DNA of 64,000 bases from Lewinellaceae bacterium (GTDB taxonomy: Bacteria > Bacteroidota > Bacteroidia > Chitinophagales > Saprospiraceae): positions 62,001-126,000 of the forward strand of contig JACJYA010000003.1 in NCBI GenBank assembly GCA_020636315.1. The letters are read 5' to 3'. The translations under genes were made by a program, and so were the position numbers. Positions 28,164 through 36,549 of this stretch are shown piece after piece (positions within the stretch are counted from its first letter, which is position 1; every line of letters starts with the position of its first letter). The notes beneath the pieces are model-generated. The model worked only from the letters and a program-made list of their open reading frames with translations, had not been told where the DNA came from and did no database searches.

Positions 28164-29264
28164 TTACAAATCCATCATGATAGCTTCCAGCCCCAGGCCG
28201 GCTGCCAGAAAGGCACGGCCCTGTTCCAGCTTTGCCCGCTCGGCCTGATAAAGGTCCATCTCAAAGAAATCTTCAGAGCCGCCAATAAGCTGCAAGGCCT
28301 GGTTGAGCTCCTCGATAGAAAAACTACGCCCGGGGTTAAATTGCAGCGAAAAGGTGAAAGCAATGGCCTCGGAGAGCGTGTGGGCGCGCAGCGCAGGGTC
28401 ATCAAAATTTTCAAGTGCCTGATTGAGGTAACTGATGGCTGTAGCCCCCGAGATGAGTTCCCAGTTGGTGCGAACCTCAGCAATGGCCTCATCCCGCACA
28501 GCCAGGTTGCCGGCAGAAATGGCCGCCCGTCCTTTCAGGAAAGCATCCATCATCTTCTGGTTGCAGGATAAGAGAAGGTCCCGCTGGTTGGAATAGGATC
28601 CCCAGAAGAACAACGGGCTTGTCGTAGCCGGGAACGAAGCCGGAACGCCGTAATAGCCGAATGCTTCATCCCAGTGATGTTCCATCGCGGTTCCTTCTCC
28701 CGGTTCAACGGACTGGTTGTCCACGTTCATTTTTTCGTCACCGAGATATACCGCCGTCGCCTGATAGTAAAAACACGCGCCCATCAACCCCTTCTCAATG
28801 GCCTGGGCAAGTTCCAACCCGTTTTCATTCAGAAGATACCGCTTTGAACCGTCTTCACTGGACACGATGCCCGCCTGCCCCGGGCCGCCTGCTACGGTAG
28901 AGACACTGGCCCGGGCGACGGCATCCAGCAGTTTATCAAATAGTTCCTGATAAAATTCAAAAGTCTTTTCCTTCAGTTGCTTGGAAGCATCATAAGTTCC
29001 CTGCCATTCCGCCACCGGGGCATCATTGGCATACATGGCTTTTAACCGCCCGGCATTCAAAACTGCACCGTTCTCTGTTGAAGTGGAAAGGTAGTTCTTC
29101 ATTTCGAGCAGCATGGCCAGGCGTTGAAGTTGCCCGTCGTAATTCACATTCCCGAAATCGTAGGAATCAGGTATATTCAATGAAGGCTCTTCCTCCTTGC
29201 AGGAATAAATACAGAGGGTGATCAGTACAAGGAAGGTAAAACCGGTTAGTCTTGCAGGCTTCAT
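28164..29264 (-). CDS. DUF4856 lipoprotein
   Basis: A 366-residue exported lipoprotein with a signal peptide ending in CIYSC (Cys22). The mature protein is largely helical and fits DUF4856, a Bacteroidota family often found beside imelysin genes. Features include the conserved ATAVYLGDEKMN segment near the middle and the TAMEHHWDEAFGYYG segment at about residues 200-215, where clustered His, Asp and Glu could bind metal. The ATG at 29264 is used because residues upstream of it are not signal-like. It is the first gene of the iron-type operon, directly behind a promoter and palindrome. Its molecular function is unknown. Confidence 0.85.
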   Translation of the reverse strand: MKPARLTGFTFLVLITLCIYSCKEEEPSLNIPDSYDFGNVNYDGQLQRLAMLLEMKNYLSTSTENGAVLNAGRLKAMYANDAPVAEWQGTYDASKQLKEKTFEFYQELFDKLLDAVARASVSTVAGGPGQAGIVSSEDGSKRYLLNENGLELAQAIEKGLMGACFYYQATAVYLGDEKMNVDNQSVEPGEGTAMEHHWDEAFGYYGVPASFPATTSPLFFWGSYSNQRDLLLSCNQKMMDAFLKGRAAISAGNLAVRDEAIAEVRTNWELISGATAISYLNQALENFDDPALRAHTLSEAIAFTFSLQFNPGRSFSIEELNQALQLIGGSEDFFEMDLYQAERAKLEQGRAFLAAGLGLEAIMMDL

Positions 29265-29281
29265 GTTAAGCACGTATTTAA

Positions 29282-29296
29282 TTAGATTAAATCTAA
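29282..29296. promoter_or_regulatory. Palindromic operator-like site, TTAGAT-N3-ATCTAA
   Basis: TTAGATTAAATCTAA is a perfect 6-bp inverted repeat with a 3-base centre, embedded in A/T-rich sequence that extends the symmetry imperfectly. It lies 18-32 bases before the DUF4856 start and about 14 bases downstream of the -7 element, so a bound protein could block early transcription. The half-site resembles DtxR/MntR-type boxes (TTAGGTTA...), which would suit a metal-uptake operon. The regulator is not in the window. Confidence 0.5.
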
Positions 29297-29309
29297 ATAA
29301 TAAGCGCTG

Positions 29310-29317
29310 CAAAACTA
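29310..29317 (-). promoter_or_regulatory. -7 element of the imelysin-carboxylase operon
   Basis: On the minus strand TAGTTTTG matches TAnnTTTG. An upstream TATTG ends 20 bases before it, the right place for the -33 TTTG-like element. The transcript would start near 29304 and give a leader of about 40 bases containing the palindrome. Confidence 0.55.
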
Positions 29318-29378
29318 TGGCCCGGAAATGAACTATACAATACCGAAATTATTGAAAGCCTTACCCAAATTTGAGAGA

Positions 29379-29400
29379 TGATACCCAATCTTAGGTATCA
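29379..29400. repeat. Perfect 7-bp inverted repeat downstream of the BNR protein gene
   Basis: TGATACC (29379-29385) and GGTATCA (29394-29400) form a perfect inverted repeat with an 8-base spacer. It lies 20 bases after the end of the large BNR gene and about 60 bases upstream of the iron-operon promoter. No T tract follows on either strand. It could be a weak terminator or a protein-binding site. Confidence 0.4.
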
Positions 29401-29419
29401 GTCAGACAATTAAACGGCC

Positions 29420-31981
29420 TTATTGCTTAACGAAAGCCTTCACTTCCCGAACCGGAACGGAGCTTCCCGAAAAACGGGTTTCCATCAAAATGGCATACAC
29501 CCCGCCCGGAAGGCCGCCCAGGCCAACCTGCACCTGGTGTTCGCCGGCAGGGAAACGGCCCTGTTGCAATGTCCGGGCTTGTTGCCCGTTGCTCTCCAAC
29601 AGCATCAGGGAGACCTCTGCTGTTTCCGGAAGGGTGAAAGGGACCGTCGTTTGCTCCCCGGCGGGGTTGGGGAAATTCTGATGGAGAAACCCCTTCTCTG
29701 CTGCCTGTTGTTCCCGGCTGGACACCAGTTCCCGAAGATCGGCCTGATAAACACCCAACCCATGAGTAGCCGCCCGCAGTTTCCGATCCGATGGGGAAAC
29801 CACCAGGTCATAGACCATTACCGACTCCGCCATATCGGTGGACCAGGGCTCCCAGCTCTGTCCGCCATCGAAGGAGGCATATACGCCAATGTCATTACCG
29901 AGATACATATCCGATGGCTGATCCGGATCGATTGCAATGGCGTTGGCAGGCAGGTCCGGGAGGCCGTCACCGACAGCAGCCCAGCTGTCTCCACCGTCTT
30001 CTGTTTTGAACAGGTGGGAAGTTCCAAACCCGGAAAAGGCCACAAAAATGATATCGTCATCCTCCGGATGAAAGACGATGTCCATCGGCACCCGGTCCGG
30101 CAGGCCTTCCATGGCTTCCCAGGATTGTCCGGCATCGGTACTGCGGAACACTTTAGAACTGGGGCCCAGAAAGGGAGAAGTACTGACAAAAATAGTGGCG
30201 TTATCCTGAGGAGAAACGGCAATGGTAAGAATGGGGTTGCCGTATTCGGGATCTACCGGAGAAGTAGTGGTAGCCACCCAGGAATCACCCCGGTCGGCGG
30301 AATAATGCAGCCGTTGAGCTCCAACGTAAATAATGTCCGGGAATTGGGGGTCCAGCATGAAGGGGCTGTTGAAATTACGGGTTTCGTTCTGAGCGGTGGG
30401 CGGAGTGATGTAGGAAAAATTTCCGCCACCGTTCTCCGAACGAAGCAGGTTGAGCCGCTGCCAGGAACCGTACAGCACATCATTGTCATCCGGATTAATG
30501 GCCGCCCCCATGCCATCTCCACCGATCACCCGCACCCAGGAATCATCTCCGACAAAGATGGCGGAGGCATTGTCCTGCAGCCCTCCCATAGCCAGGTTGG
30601 GGTTGGAAGGAGAACAGGCGAAATTGGCATAGAACTGCTGAGTCTGGTAGCCGCCGTTGCGCCCTTCCCAGGTTTCCCCATTATCTCCGGAGTAGAAAAT
30701 GCCCCCGTCTGTTACCAAAAAGACAGCATTATTATCAAAAGGCGAATAGTAAGCAGCATGGATGTCGGCGTGGACGTAATTAGGCGGCCCTTCCGGCCCG
30801 CCAACGGGAGTTTGGCCAAAATCCCAGGCGAACCAGTTAGATTTCTGCTGGATGGAGGCGCCGCCATCCGTTGATTTGAAAGCATCGATCCCGGTCCAGA
30901 TCAACTGTTGAGGGTCATCGGGTTTTATGGCCACATCATGAGAGTACCACCCCTGATAACTGGCCACATCCGAAGGGTTCACCAGTTGCCAGCTTTCGCC
31001 GCCGTTATCTGAGCGGTACAGGCCAATGCCATTCTGTGAGTCAGCCATGGAAACATACAGGATATCCGGATCGGACGGGCTGATGGAGATCAGAGACCGG
31101 CCGGTAAAGTCGTCGGGCAGGCCATTCATTAAAGCAAAGGTGCCGCCTCCGTCCACTGATTTGAAAATGCCTGCACCGGGGCTGTTGTGGCCTCCGTGAG
31201 AGGCATAAATGATATTCGTATCCACCGGATGGATCTCGATATCAACGCCCATAGGGAAATCGTGCACCAGTTCCCAGCCCTCTCCGGCGTTGTGGCTCCT
31301 GAACAAGCCTTCAGTTGTCGCCGCAAAAACGGTTTGCGGGTTTTCGGGGTTGACCACGACATCCCAGACCCCCTTCATTTCTTCGTAGCTCCAGTCGATG
31401 GACTTCTCCCAGGACTGCCCGCCATCTGTGGTTTTCAGCAGTCCTGAACCATAAGATCCGCGGGTCAGCCGGTCATAAACGGCGGGGCGGGCAATTTCGT
31501 AATTATATACTTCCCCGGTGCCGACGTACATCAAATCAGGATTGGAAGGGTCTATAGCGATAGAGCTCACGCCAATCACGGGATGCCCGAGGGGTATTCG
31601 TTCCCAGGCCTCAGCCCCTACCCCGGCAGTTGTGGATCTCCACAACCCGCCACCGGCCGAACCGGCAAAAAGAATGTTGGGGTCACTGGGGTGGAAAGCC
31701 AGGCAGAGGGTGCGCCCTCCGAAGTTTTTCGGGCCCAGGGCTTCCCATTGGGGGTTGGAGCCCCGGAAGCTGACAGCCAGTTGCCGTTGTTCGTAAGCCT
31801 GTGCCAGGTTGCGTTGCCAGATCTTTCCTTCAGGATAAGACCGGTAGAGGGCCCACGCTTCCATGGCCAGGGCAGCTCCGCCTTTTTTGGGTTCTTCCTC
31901 AATAATATTCTGCCGGCAGGAATAGAAGGCAAAGCAGAGGCCAAAAACCAGCAAAACAGGCAGTACGTATTTATTCACCAT
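29420..31981 (-). CDS. T9SS-exported BNR/sortilin-like beta-propeller protein
   Basis: An 853-residue exported protein. The N-terminus has a hydrophobic signal with Cys22 (FAFYSC), so it may be a lipoprotein. Residues of about 45-750 contain repeated Asp-box (BNR) motifs, S/T-x-D-x-G-x-x-W, such as TTDGGQSW, SDNGGESW, SGDNGETW, STDAGQSW and FDGGQSW, together with DPSNPDLMYVG-like strands; this suggests two stacked propellers as in VPS10/sortilin or xyloglucanase folds. The last 80 residues are a type A sorting domain (HQNFPNPAGEQTTV to the end). No catalytic Asp can be chosen with confidence, so glycoside hydrolase activity is possible but unproven. It is transcribed alone. Confidence 0.88.
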   Translation of the reverse strand: MVNKYVLPVLLVFGLCFAFYSCRQNIIEEEPKKGGAALAMEAWALYRSYPEGKIWQRNLAQAYEQRQLAVSFRGSNPQWEALGPKNFGGRTLCLAFHPSDPNILFAGSAGGGLWRSTTAGVGAEAWERIPLGHPVIGVSSIAIDPSNPDLMYVGTGEVYNYEIARPAVYDRLTRGSYGSGLLKTTDGGQSWEKSIDWSYEEMKGVWDVVVNPENPQTVFAATTEGLFRSHNAGEGWELVHDFPMGVDIEIHPVDTNIIYASHGGHNSPGAGIFKSVDGGGTFALMNGLPDDFTGRSLISISPSDPDILYVSMADSQNGIGLYRSDNGGESWQLVNPSDVASYQGWYSHDVAIKPDDPQQLIWTGIDAFKSTDGGASIQQKSNWFAWDFGQTPVGGPEGPPNYVHADIHAAYYSPFDNNAVFLVTDGGIFYSGDNGETWEGRNGGYQTQQFYANFACSPSNPNLAMGGLQDNASAIFVGDDSWVRVIGGDGMGAAINPDDNDVLYGSWQRLNLLRSENGGGNFSYITPPTAQNETRNFNSPFMLDPQFPDIIYVGAQRLHYSADRGDSWVATTTSPVDPEYGNPILTIAVSPQDNATIFVSTSPFLGPSSKVFRSTDAGQSWEAMEGLPDRVPMDIVFHPEDDDIIFVAFSGFGTSHLFKTEDGGDSWAAVGDGLPDLPANAIAIDPDQPSDMYLGNDIGVYASFDGGQSWEPWSTDMAESVMVYDLVVSPSDRKLRAATHGLGVYQADLRELVSSREQQAAEKGFLHQNFPNPAGEQTTVPFTLPETAEVSLMLLESNGQQARTLQQGRFPAGEHQVQVGLGGLPGGVYAILMETRFSGSSVPVREVKAFVKQ

Positions 31982-32197
31982 GTTCCATTATTTTTCTTCT
32001 TCCTTACCGCGGCCAGATCACCAGGTTAGGGCCTTTCGGAAGAATACGTATAAAGGTAAATATTGGCGCGCAGATTATGGGAACAAGCCGGCGGAAGGAG
32101 GAGAAAATGTCGTACAGCCACCGCAAGCCGGGCTGGCTTCAGCAACAGTAAAAGAAAACAGCACCAACCATGTGAAACCGAAGAAGGTGAGATGCCT

Positions 32198-32929
32198 CTA
32201 CTCCCGCGCCGGCGCCGGAGCATCTTCAAGGAAGGCGACCAGGTCGTCAAGGTTCCAGGCGTCCTCAATCCGGAAGCGGCCGATTCTTGTTCGCCGGAGC
32301 GCAGTCAGGTAGGCGCCGCTATGAAGGGCCTTACCGAAGTCATGAGCCAGCGAACGGATGTAAGTGCCTTTGCTGCAACGCACACGAAAGCACACATCGG
32401 GAAGGTTGACGTGAGTAAGTTCAAATTCAAAGATCTTCACCGGACGGGGCGCTATTTCGACGACTTCTCCTTTTCGGGCTTTTTTATAAAGAGGCTGGCC
32501 ATCGACTTTTATGGCGCTGAACATAGGAGGGACTTGTTCTATGTCACCAAGGAACTGCTGGCGCGCCTGTTCCAGAAGCTCAGGCGTGATGTGGCTGATG
32601 GGAAAGGTTTCTTCCACATCACTTTCCGCATCAAAGGAAGGCGTTGTAGCCCCCAGGCGCAAGGTGCCGGTATATTCTTTTGGCAGGCCCTGGAACTCAG
32701 CCAGTTTACGGGTGAACTTACCTGTACAAATGATCAGCAGGCCGGTAGCCATTGGGTCCAGCGTGCCGGCATGGCCCACTTTTATCTTTTTGACATTGAG
32801 CCGGTGCTTTAATTTGTATCGGATCTTGTTGACGACGTCGAAAGAGGTCCAGCCCTGAGGTTTATCAACCAGGAGAGTAGCCCCCGCTATAAAGTCATAT
32901 CGCGGAAGAGGGTTGTCTTCTGCATTCAT
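32198..32929 (-). CDS. truB: tRNA pseudouridine(55) synthase
   Basis: A 243-residue TruB enzyme that isomerises U55 in the T-loop of tRNAs. The motif VGHAGTLDPMATGLL contains the catalytic Asp. LLVDKPQGWTSFDVV near the N-terminus and the later YIRSLAHDFG motif are characteristic. The protein lacks a long C-terminal PUA domain, as is usual for Bacteroidota. It is the last gene of the minus-strand set ftsX-DUF3098-uppP-truB, 26 bases after uppP. Confidence 0.95.
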   Translation of the reverse strand: MNAEDNPLPRYDFIAGATLLVDKPQGWTSFDVVNKIRYKLKHRLNVKKIKVGHAGTLDPMATGLLIICTGKFTRKLAEFQGLPKEYTGTLRLGATTPSFDAESDVEETFPISHITPELLEQARQQFLGDIEQVPPMFSAIKVDGQPLYKKARKGEVVEIAPRPVKIFEFELTHVNLPDVCFRVRCSKGTYIRSLAHDFGKALHSGAYLTALRRTRIGRFRIEDAWNLDDLVAFLEDAPAPARE

Positions 32930-32955
32930 TACATCTTTGTTTGGCGATGTGGATG

Positions 32956-33756
32956 TTAATGGTCAAAAAAGAAAGCTGCAATCGCAATAGCCGCAATAAT
33001 AAAACAATATAAAGAAAAATAACCCAACTTACTACTTTTCACCAGCCTAATCATCCATACGCAGGCAAGGGCGCCCGTCAAAAAGGCCGCAACAAAACCA
33101 ATGGCCAGCGGAGCAAACCCGATGCGGGAATGAGCCAGTTCTCCGCTGAAGAGGTCCATGGCCATCTTTCCCAGTATCAGAGGCACGACCATCAGGAAGG
33201 AAAAGCGGGCGGATTGCTCCCGGTCTATACCTAGCATCACGGAAGTTGAAATGGTGGCTCCTGACCGGGAAATACCCGGAAGGATAGCAACCGCCTGGGC
33301 AACTCCGATAACGAGAGCATTGTAGAAACTTACTCTTTTATTCGTCAGCCGGGCCCGGTCCGCCAGGAAAAGCAATAATCCGGTAACAACCAGCATCATC
33401 CCGACGAGAAGTACCTGGCGGTCGAAAAGGCTTTCGATGTAGCTGTCCCAGAAAATACCTATGGCCGCCGCCGGCACCATTGAAAGGATGATCTTCAGCG
33501 AAAACCGGGTTTCTTCATTCCATTGAAATTGGAATAACCCTTCAAATATCCTGGCGATATCCTTCCGGAAAATAACAATGGTGCTGAGTGCGGTCGCCGC
33601 ATGCAAAGTTACGGTCATCAGCATACTCTCTTCCGCCAGAGAAGTATCCCCTAAAAAATACTTGGCCAGTTCCAGGTGGCCGCTGCTGCTTACCGGCAGG
33701 AACTCCGTAAGCCCCTGGATAATACCCAGTACTGCTGCTCTAAACAGATCACTCAT
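32956..33756 (-). CDS. uppP: Undecaprenyl-diphosphatase (BacA/UppP)
   Basis: A 266-residue polytopic membrane enzyme that dephosphorylates undecaprenyl diphosphate to recycle the lipid carrier for peptidoglycan and glycan synthesis. The active-site motifs are GLTEFLPVSSSGHLEL (residues 15-30) and GISRSGATIS (about 160-169), which contribute the Glu, Ser, His and Arg residues. About eight membrane segments are visible. The start codon directly abuts the stop of the DUF3098 gene, so they are surely co-transcribed. Activity can be associated with bacitracin resistance in family members. Confidence 0.95.
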   Translation of the reverse strand: MSDLFRAAVLGIIQGLTEFLPVSSSGHLELAKYFLGDTSLAEESMLMTVTLHAATALSTIVIFRKDIARIFEGLFQFQWNEETRFSLKIILSMVPAAAIGIFWDSYIESLFDRQVLLVGMMLVVTGLLLFLADRARLTNKRVSFYNALVIGVAQAVAILPGISRSGATISTSVMLGIDREQSARFSFLMVVPLILGKMAMDLFSGELAHSRIGFAPLAIGFVAAFLTGALACVWMIRLVKSSKLGYFSLYCFIIAAIAIAAFFFDH

Positions 33757-34083
33757 CTATGCTCGCTTGAAAATGGCAAAAATTTCAACAATCAGGCCAG
33801 CCAGGATCACCATCGGAGCGATGAGGGTACGGCGGGTACTGTATATGATACTGTCATCCCATACGTCCGGGCTGGGCATTGCCCCACCGGCCATGAGGAA
33901 AAGGCCGATAGCGATCAGGAGTGCCCCGGCGCCCATTATCAGATAGTTCAGGCGGCCGAATTCCAGTTCTTCCTTCCGGGAGGATTCAGGTGCTGCCGCC
34001 CGCCTCCGGGAGGTTGTCGGGCTTACTTTACTCTTCTGGGTGGTAACAACGACCTTTTTCTTAGGCGGTTTGCTTTTACTCAT
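33757..34083 (-). CDS. DUF3098 small membrane protein
   Basis: A 108-residue protein. The first 42 residues are basic and low in complexity (Lys, Ser, Thr, Arg). Two membrane segments follow at about residues 48-68 and 86-106, separated by the motif GGAMPSPDVWDDSIIYSTRR that typifies DUF3098. It sits between ftsX and uppP with no gap on the uppP side. The family is Bacteroidota-specific and its function is unknown; the context hints at envelope or division work. Confidence 0.85.
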   Translation of the reverse strand: MSKSKPPKKKVVVTTQKSKVSPTTSRRRAAAPESSRKEELEFGRLNYLIMGAGALLIAIGLFLMAGGAMPSPDVWDDSIIYSTRRTLIAPMVILAGLIVEIFAIFKRA

Positions 34084-34174
34084 TTTCTGGAATCTTGATT
34101 TCTTTGCGGCTAATGGCGCCGGCTGTCAAAAAATTATTTTGAAATGTCAGAATTTTAAAAACCCGGATGCGGCG

Positions 34175-35047
34175 TTAATAAAGGTCATCTACCCGCATTT
34201 TGAGGTACTTCCGCACCACGTAATAGGTACTAAGCGTATTGATCGCCATACCCAGGGCGAGCAGCAGGGCAAAAAGCATGATCAGGCCAACCCAATCCAC
34301 CAGGCTCCGCAGGCCGGGAATATCACTCTGTATCCAGAGGAACAGGAGGAACAACCCAACAGAAGCCAGCAGCCCGCTGAAAAGGCCATGCATGGTGCCA
34401 CGCCTGATGTAAGGGTGGCTGATAAACTCCCAGGATGCGCCCACCAGTTCCATGTTCTTGATCAGGAAACGGTTGGCATACAAGGCCAGGCGGACGGTAT
34501 TGTGGATCAAAGCGACTGAAATAAAAATAAAGAACGCCAGAACAACAATTGCAATCAGGCTGATGGACTGGATATTTCTGGCTATCTCATTGACCAGCCC
34601 TTCCTGATAGTACACATCAACGACCCCAGCCTGTTCGACGAGCATATTGCGGATGGCCTTCAGGCTGTCCGGCTCCAGATAGGCAGACCGCACATTGAAG
34701 GTTAGCACATCATAGAGGGGGTTGGGAAGGTCCAGCTTCAGAAAGTCCTCCCCAAAATCTTCCCGCATTATTTCCGCCGCCTGTTCTTTACTGGTGAACA
34801 CCACCGAACCGGCAATGGAAAACGGGCTTTGTTCTATTCCCTGCCTGATGGTTTCAATTTCACTTTTCTGAACATCGGGCTGCAGTTCCACAATGAGGTT
34901 TACGCGCTCTTTCAGGTTGTGCACCAGTTGGCGGGCGTTAAAGATGGCCATGGCGAAAAACCCAAGGGTAAACAACACCAGTGCGACACTGATGACGGAA
35001 TAGAGATAATTGGGCCTCGTTTTCCCTATCGGGTTTCCACTAACCAT
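34175..35047 (-). CDS. ftsX: Cell-division permease-like protein FtsX
   Basis: A 290-residue FtsX homologue. It has an N-terminal membrane segment (about residues 15-37), an extracellular domain of about 130 residues with the FTSKEQAAEIMREDFGEDFL motif, and three further membrane segments near 170-190, 220-242 and 262-285. The NRFLIKNMELVGAS coupling loop between membrane segments contacts FtsE. With FtsE it controls peptidoglycan hydrolases at division. ftsE is not adjacent in the window, which is normal in Bacteroidota. It is the first gene of the ftsX-DUF3098-uppP-truB set. Confidence 0.93.
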   Translation of the reverse strand: MVSGNPIGKTRPNYLYSVISVALVLFTLGFFAMAIFNARQLVHNLKERVNLIVELQPDVQKSEIETIRQGIEQSPFSIAGSVVFTSKEQAAEIMREDFGEDFLKLDLPNPLYDVLTFNVRSAYLEPDSLKAIRNMLVEQAGVVDVYYQEGLVNEIARNIQSISLIAIVVLAFFIFISVALIHNTVRLALYANRFLIKNMELVGASWEFISHPYIRRGTMHGLFSGLLASVGLFLLFLWIQSDIPGLRSLVDWVGLIMLFALLLALGMAINTLSTYYVVRKYLKMRVDDLY

Positions 35048-35065
35048 AGAATTTCAATTGCTGCG

Positions 35066-35073
35066 CAAAATTA
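35066..35073 (-). promoter_or_regulatory. -7 element upstream of ftsX
   Basis: TAATTTTG on the minus strand fits TAnnTTTG and lies 19 bases before the ftsX start. A -33 element at normal spacing is not clear. Confidence 0.35.
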
Positions 35074-35153
35074 TAAAATTAACGCAAATCCGGTACCGTA
35101 ATACCGTTTCCATTCAATTTATTGCTTCTGAATACGTTATTAATAAAAAAGTG

Positions 35154-35184
35154 TTGCCCTGTTTATCCAAAAAATAAACGGCAA
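35154..35184. repeat. Bulged hairpin in the ftsX divergent region
   Basis: TTGCC-CT-GTTTAT (35154-35166) pairs with ATAAACGGCAA (35174-35184) apart from a two-base bulge, with a loop of about seven A-rich bases. It lies between the divergent ftsX and secreted-protein genes. It might be an operator or an RNA hairpin; nothing decides between these. Confidence 0.35.
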
Positions 35185-35278
35185 GGCAACCTCGCCACCG
35201 GAATCTCCGTTAATTAGTTTCGGAAATATCCACCCGGAATTCTCCGGCGGCATGGAAAAACTACACCATTACTTGCTT

Positions 35279-35863
35279 ATGAAACGGCTGACTTTCTGGA
35301 TCCTCCTGGCTGGAACTCCCGCCTTTTTATGCGGACAGGTTTACCTGAATAATTCATCTTTTGAAGGCGCGCCCAAGGATGCGACCGTCCCCGCCGGATG
35401 GTTTCCCTGCGAGCTGGGCACCACTCCCGATATCATGCCCGGGCCCTGGGGCGTTTATCAGGAAGCCTCGGAAGGGGATACTTATGTGGGCCTGATCACC
35501 CGGGAGGATGGCTCCTGGGAGAGCATCGGCCAGCGGCTTCCCCAAACGCTGCAGCCCGGGGAATGCTACACGTTCACCCTGGACCTTGCCCATTCCAACA
35601 CTTACGCCGGGTACAACAAACCCCTTGGGGTTCGGGTCTGGGGTGGGGCCACAAAATGCGAAAAAGGGCAGCTACTGCTTAAAACCGATTTAATTAAAAA
35701 TACGGACTGGGAAGAATTCGAGGTCCAGTTCGTTCCAAAACAAGGCATGCGCTATATCCTGATAGAAGCATTTTACAAAGACGGTGCATTCTCTTACCAG
35801 GGCAATATCCTGATCGATAATATATCCCCGATCAAAAAGTGCACGAGGGCGTTCCTGGATTAG
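35279..35863 (+). CDS. Small secreted protein with a carbohydrate-binding-like beta-sandwich
   Basis: A 194-residue secreted protein. The signal peptide ends at about residue 20 (AFLCGQ). The mature part begins NSSFEGAPKDATVPAGWF and continues with TYVGLITR and a FTLDLAHS strand, ending LIDNISPI. This pattern resembles the galactose-binding-like jelly-roll modules found at the N-terminus of some Bacteroidota OmpA-type proteins, here without a partner domain. The ATG at 35279 is chosen because it starts a proper signal peptide. It is convergent with the next gene, one base apart. The function is unknown; ligand binding is a guess from fold resemblance. Confidence 0.75.
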   Translation: MKRLTFWILLAGTPAFLCGQVYLNNSSFEGAPKDATVPAGWFPCELGTTPDIMPGPWGVYQEASEGDTYVGLITREDGSWESIGQRLPQTLQPGECYTFTLDLAHSNTYAGYNKPLGVRVWGGATKCEKGQLLLKTDLIKNTDWEEFEVQFVPKQGMRYILIEAFYKDGAFSYQGNILIDNISPIKKCTRAFLD

Positions 35864-35864
35864 T

Positions 35865-36341
35865 TCACTGCCCTTTTTCCGCCCGTTGTTCCATTTCCTG
35901 CATGACGCGCTCTGTCTTTTCTACCAGAGTTTTCCAGTCCTCCTCAATCTCCCGGCGCTGAGCACTGTCCGTTACTATGCGTTTGCCTTCATCGCCATAA
36001 GACTCCACTCCCGGGCCGCCCAGCTTGGTTTCCAGCGACCGCTGCTGCTGCTGCAGGGCAGAGATCTGGTCGAGCAGTTCGCGGTTGTTTTCCAGTTTCT
36101 CGGCTTTGCCCTTAAGGTTTTCGATAAGCCCGCCGATCTTGTCAACGGCATCATCGTATTTTCCCTCGTCAAATTTCTGTTTCTCTGCTTTCACCAGATC
36201 GACGGCCGATCTGGTCAGGTTTTTAATATCGGTAAAGATCTCCTTGGATTGGGCCTTCTCTTCCGGTGTCCCGAAAAAGTAATTGTACACCAAAATACCT
36301 GCTACCAGAAAAAGGCCCAGTTTGATTAAGCTTCTCAGCAT
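35865..36341 (-). CDS. Membrane-anchored coiled-coil protein of unknown function
   Basis: A 158-residue protein with one N-terminal membrane segment (about residues 4-22). The rest is strongly charged and helical, with a likely coiled coil from about 60 to 115 (EKLENNRELLDQISALQQQQ). I do not recognise the family; similar anchors are common in Bacteroidota. The ATG at 36341 places the membrane segment at the very N-terminus. It is divergent from leuS. Confidence 0.7.
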   Translation of the reverse strand: MLRSLIKLGLFLVAGILVYNYFFGTPEEKAQSKEIFTDIKNLTRSAVDLVKAEKQKFDEGKYDDAVDKIGGLIENLKGKAEKLENNRELLDQISALQQQQRSLETKLGGPGVESYGDEGKRIVTDSAQRREIEEDWKTLVEKTERVMQEMEQRAEKGQ

Positions 36342-36549
36342 GTCGTTCAGTTTTATTTCAAAATTAAGAAAAAGTCCAAAAGGTTGAAAAGGCGCCGAAG
36401 GCCCCAACCAGCCTCCCTTCCTTAAAACATCCCAACCTCAAAACCCCAAAAACTACCTTTTTCTAACGCATTTTGCCTATTTTCGCAGCTTCAAAATTGA
36501 ACTTTTTTAAAAAAAAATTACTTGGAAAACGACAATAAACCGACGTGTT

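Noticed and set aside
29423..30874. Plus-strand ORF of 483 aa opposite the BNR protein gene
   Set aside because: Antisense shadow of the Asp-box protein, with no signal peptide or domain.
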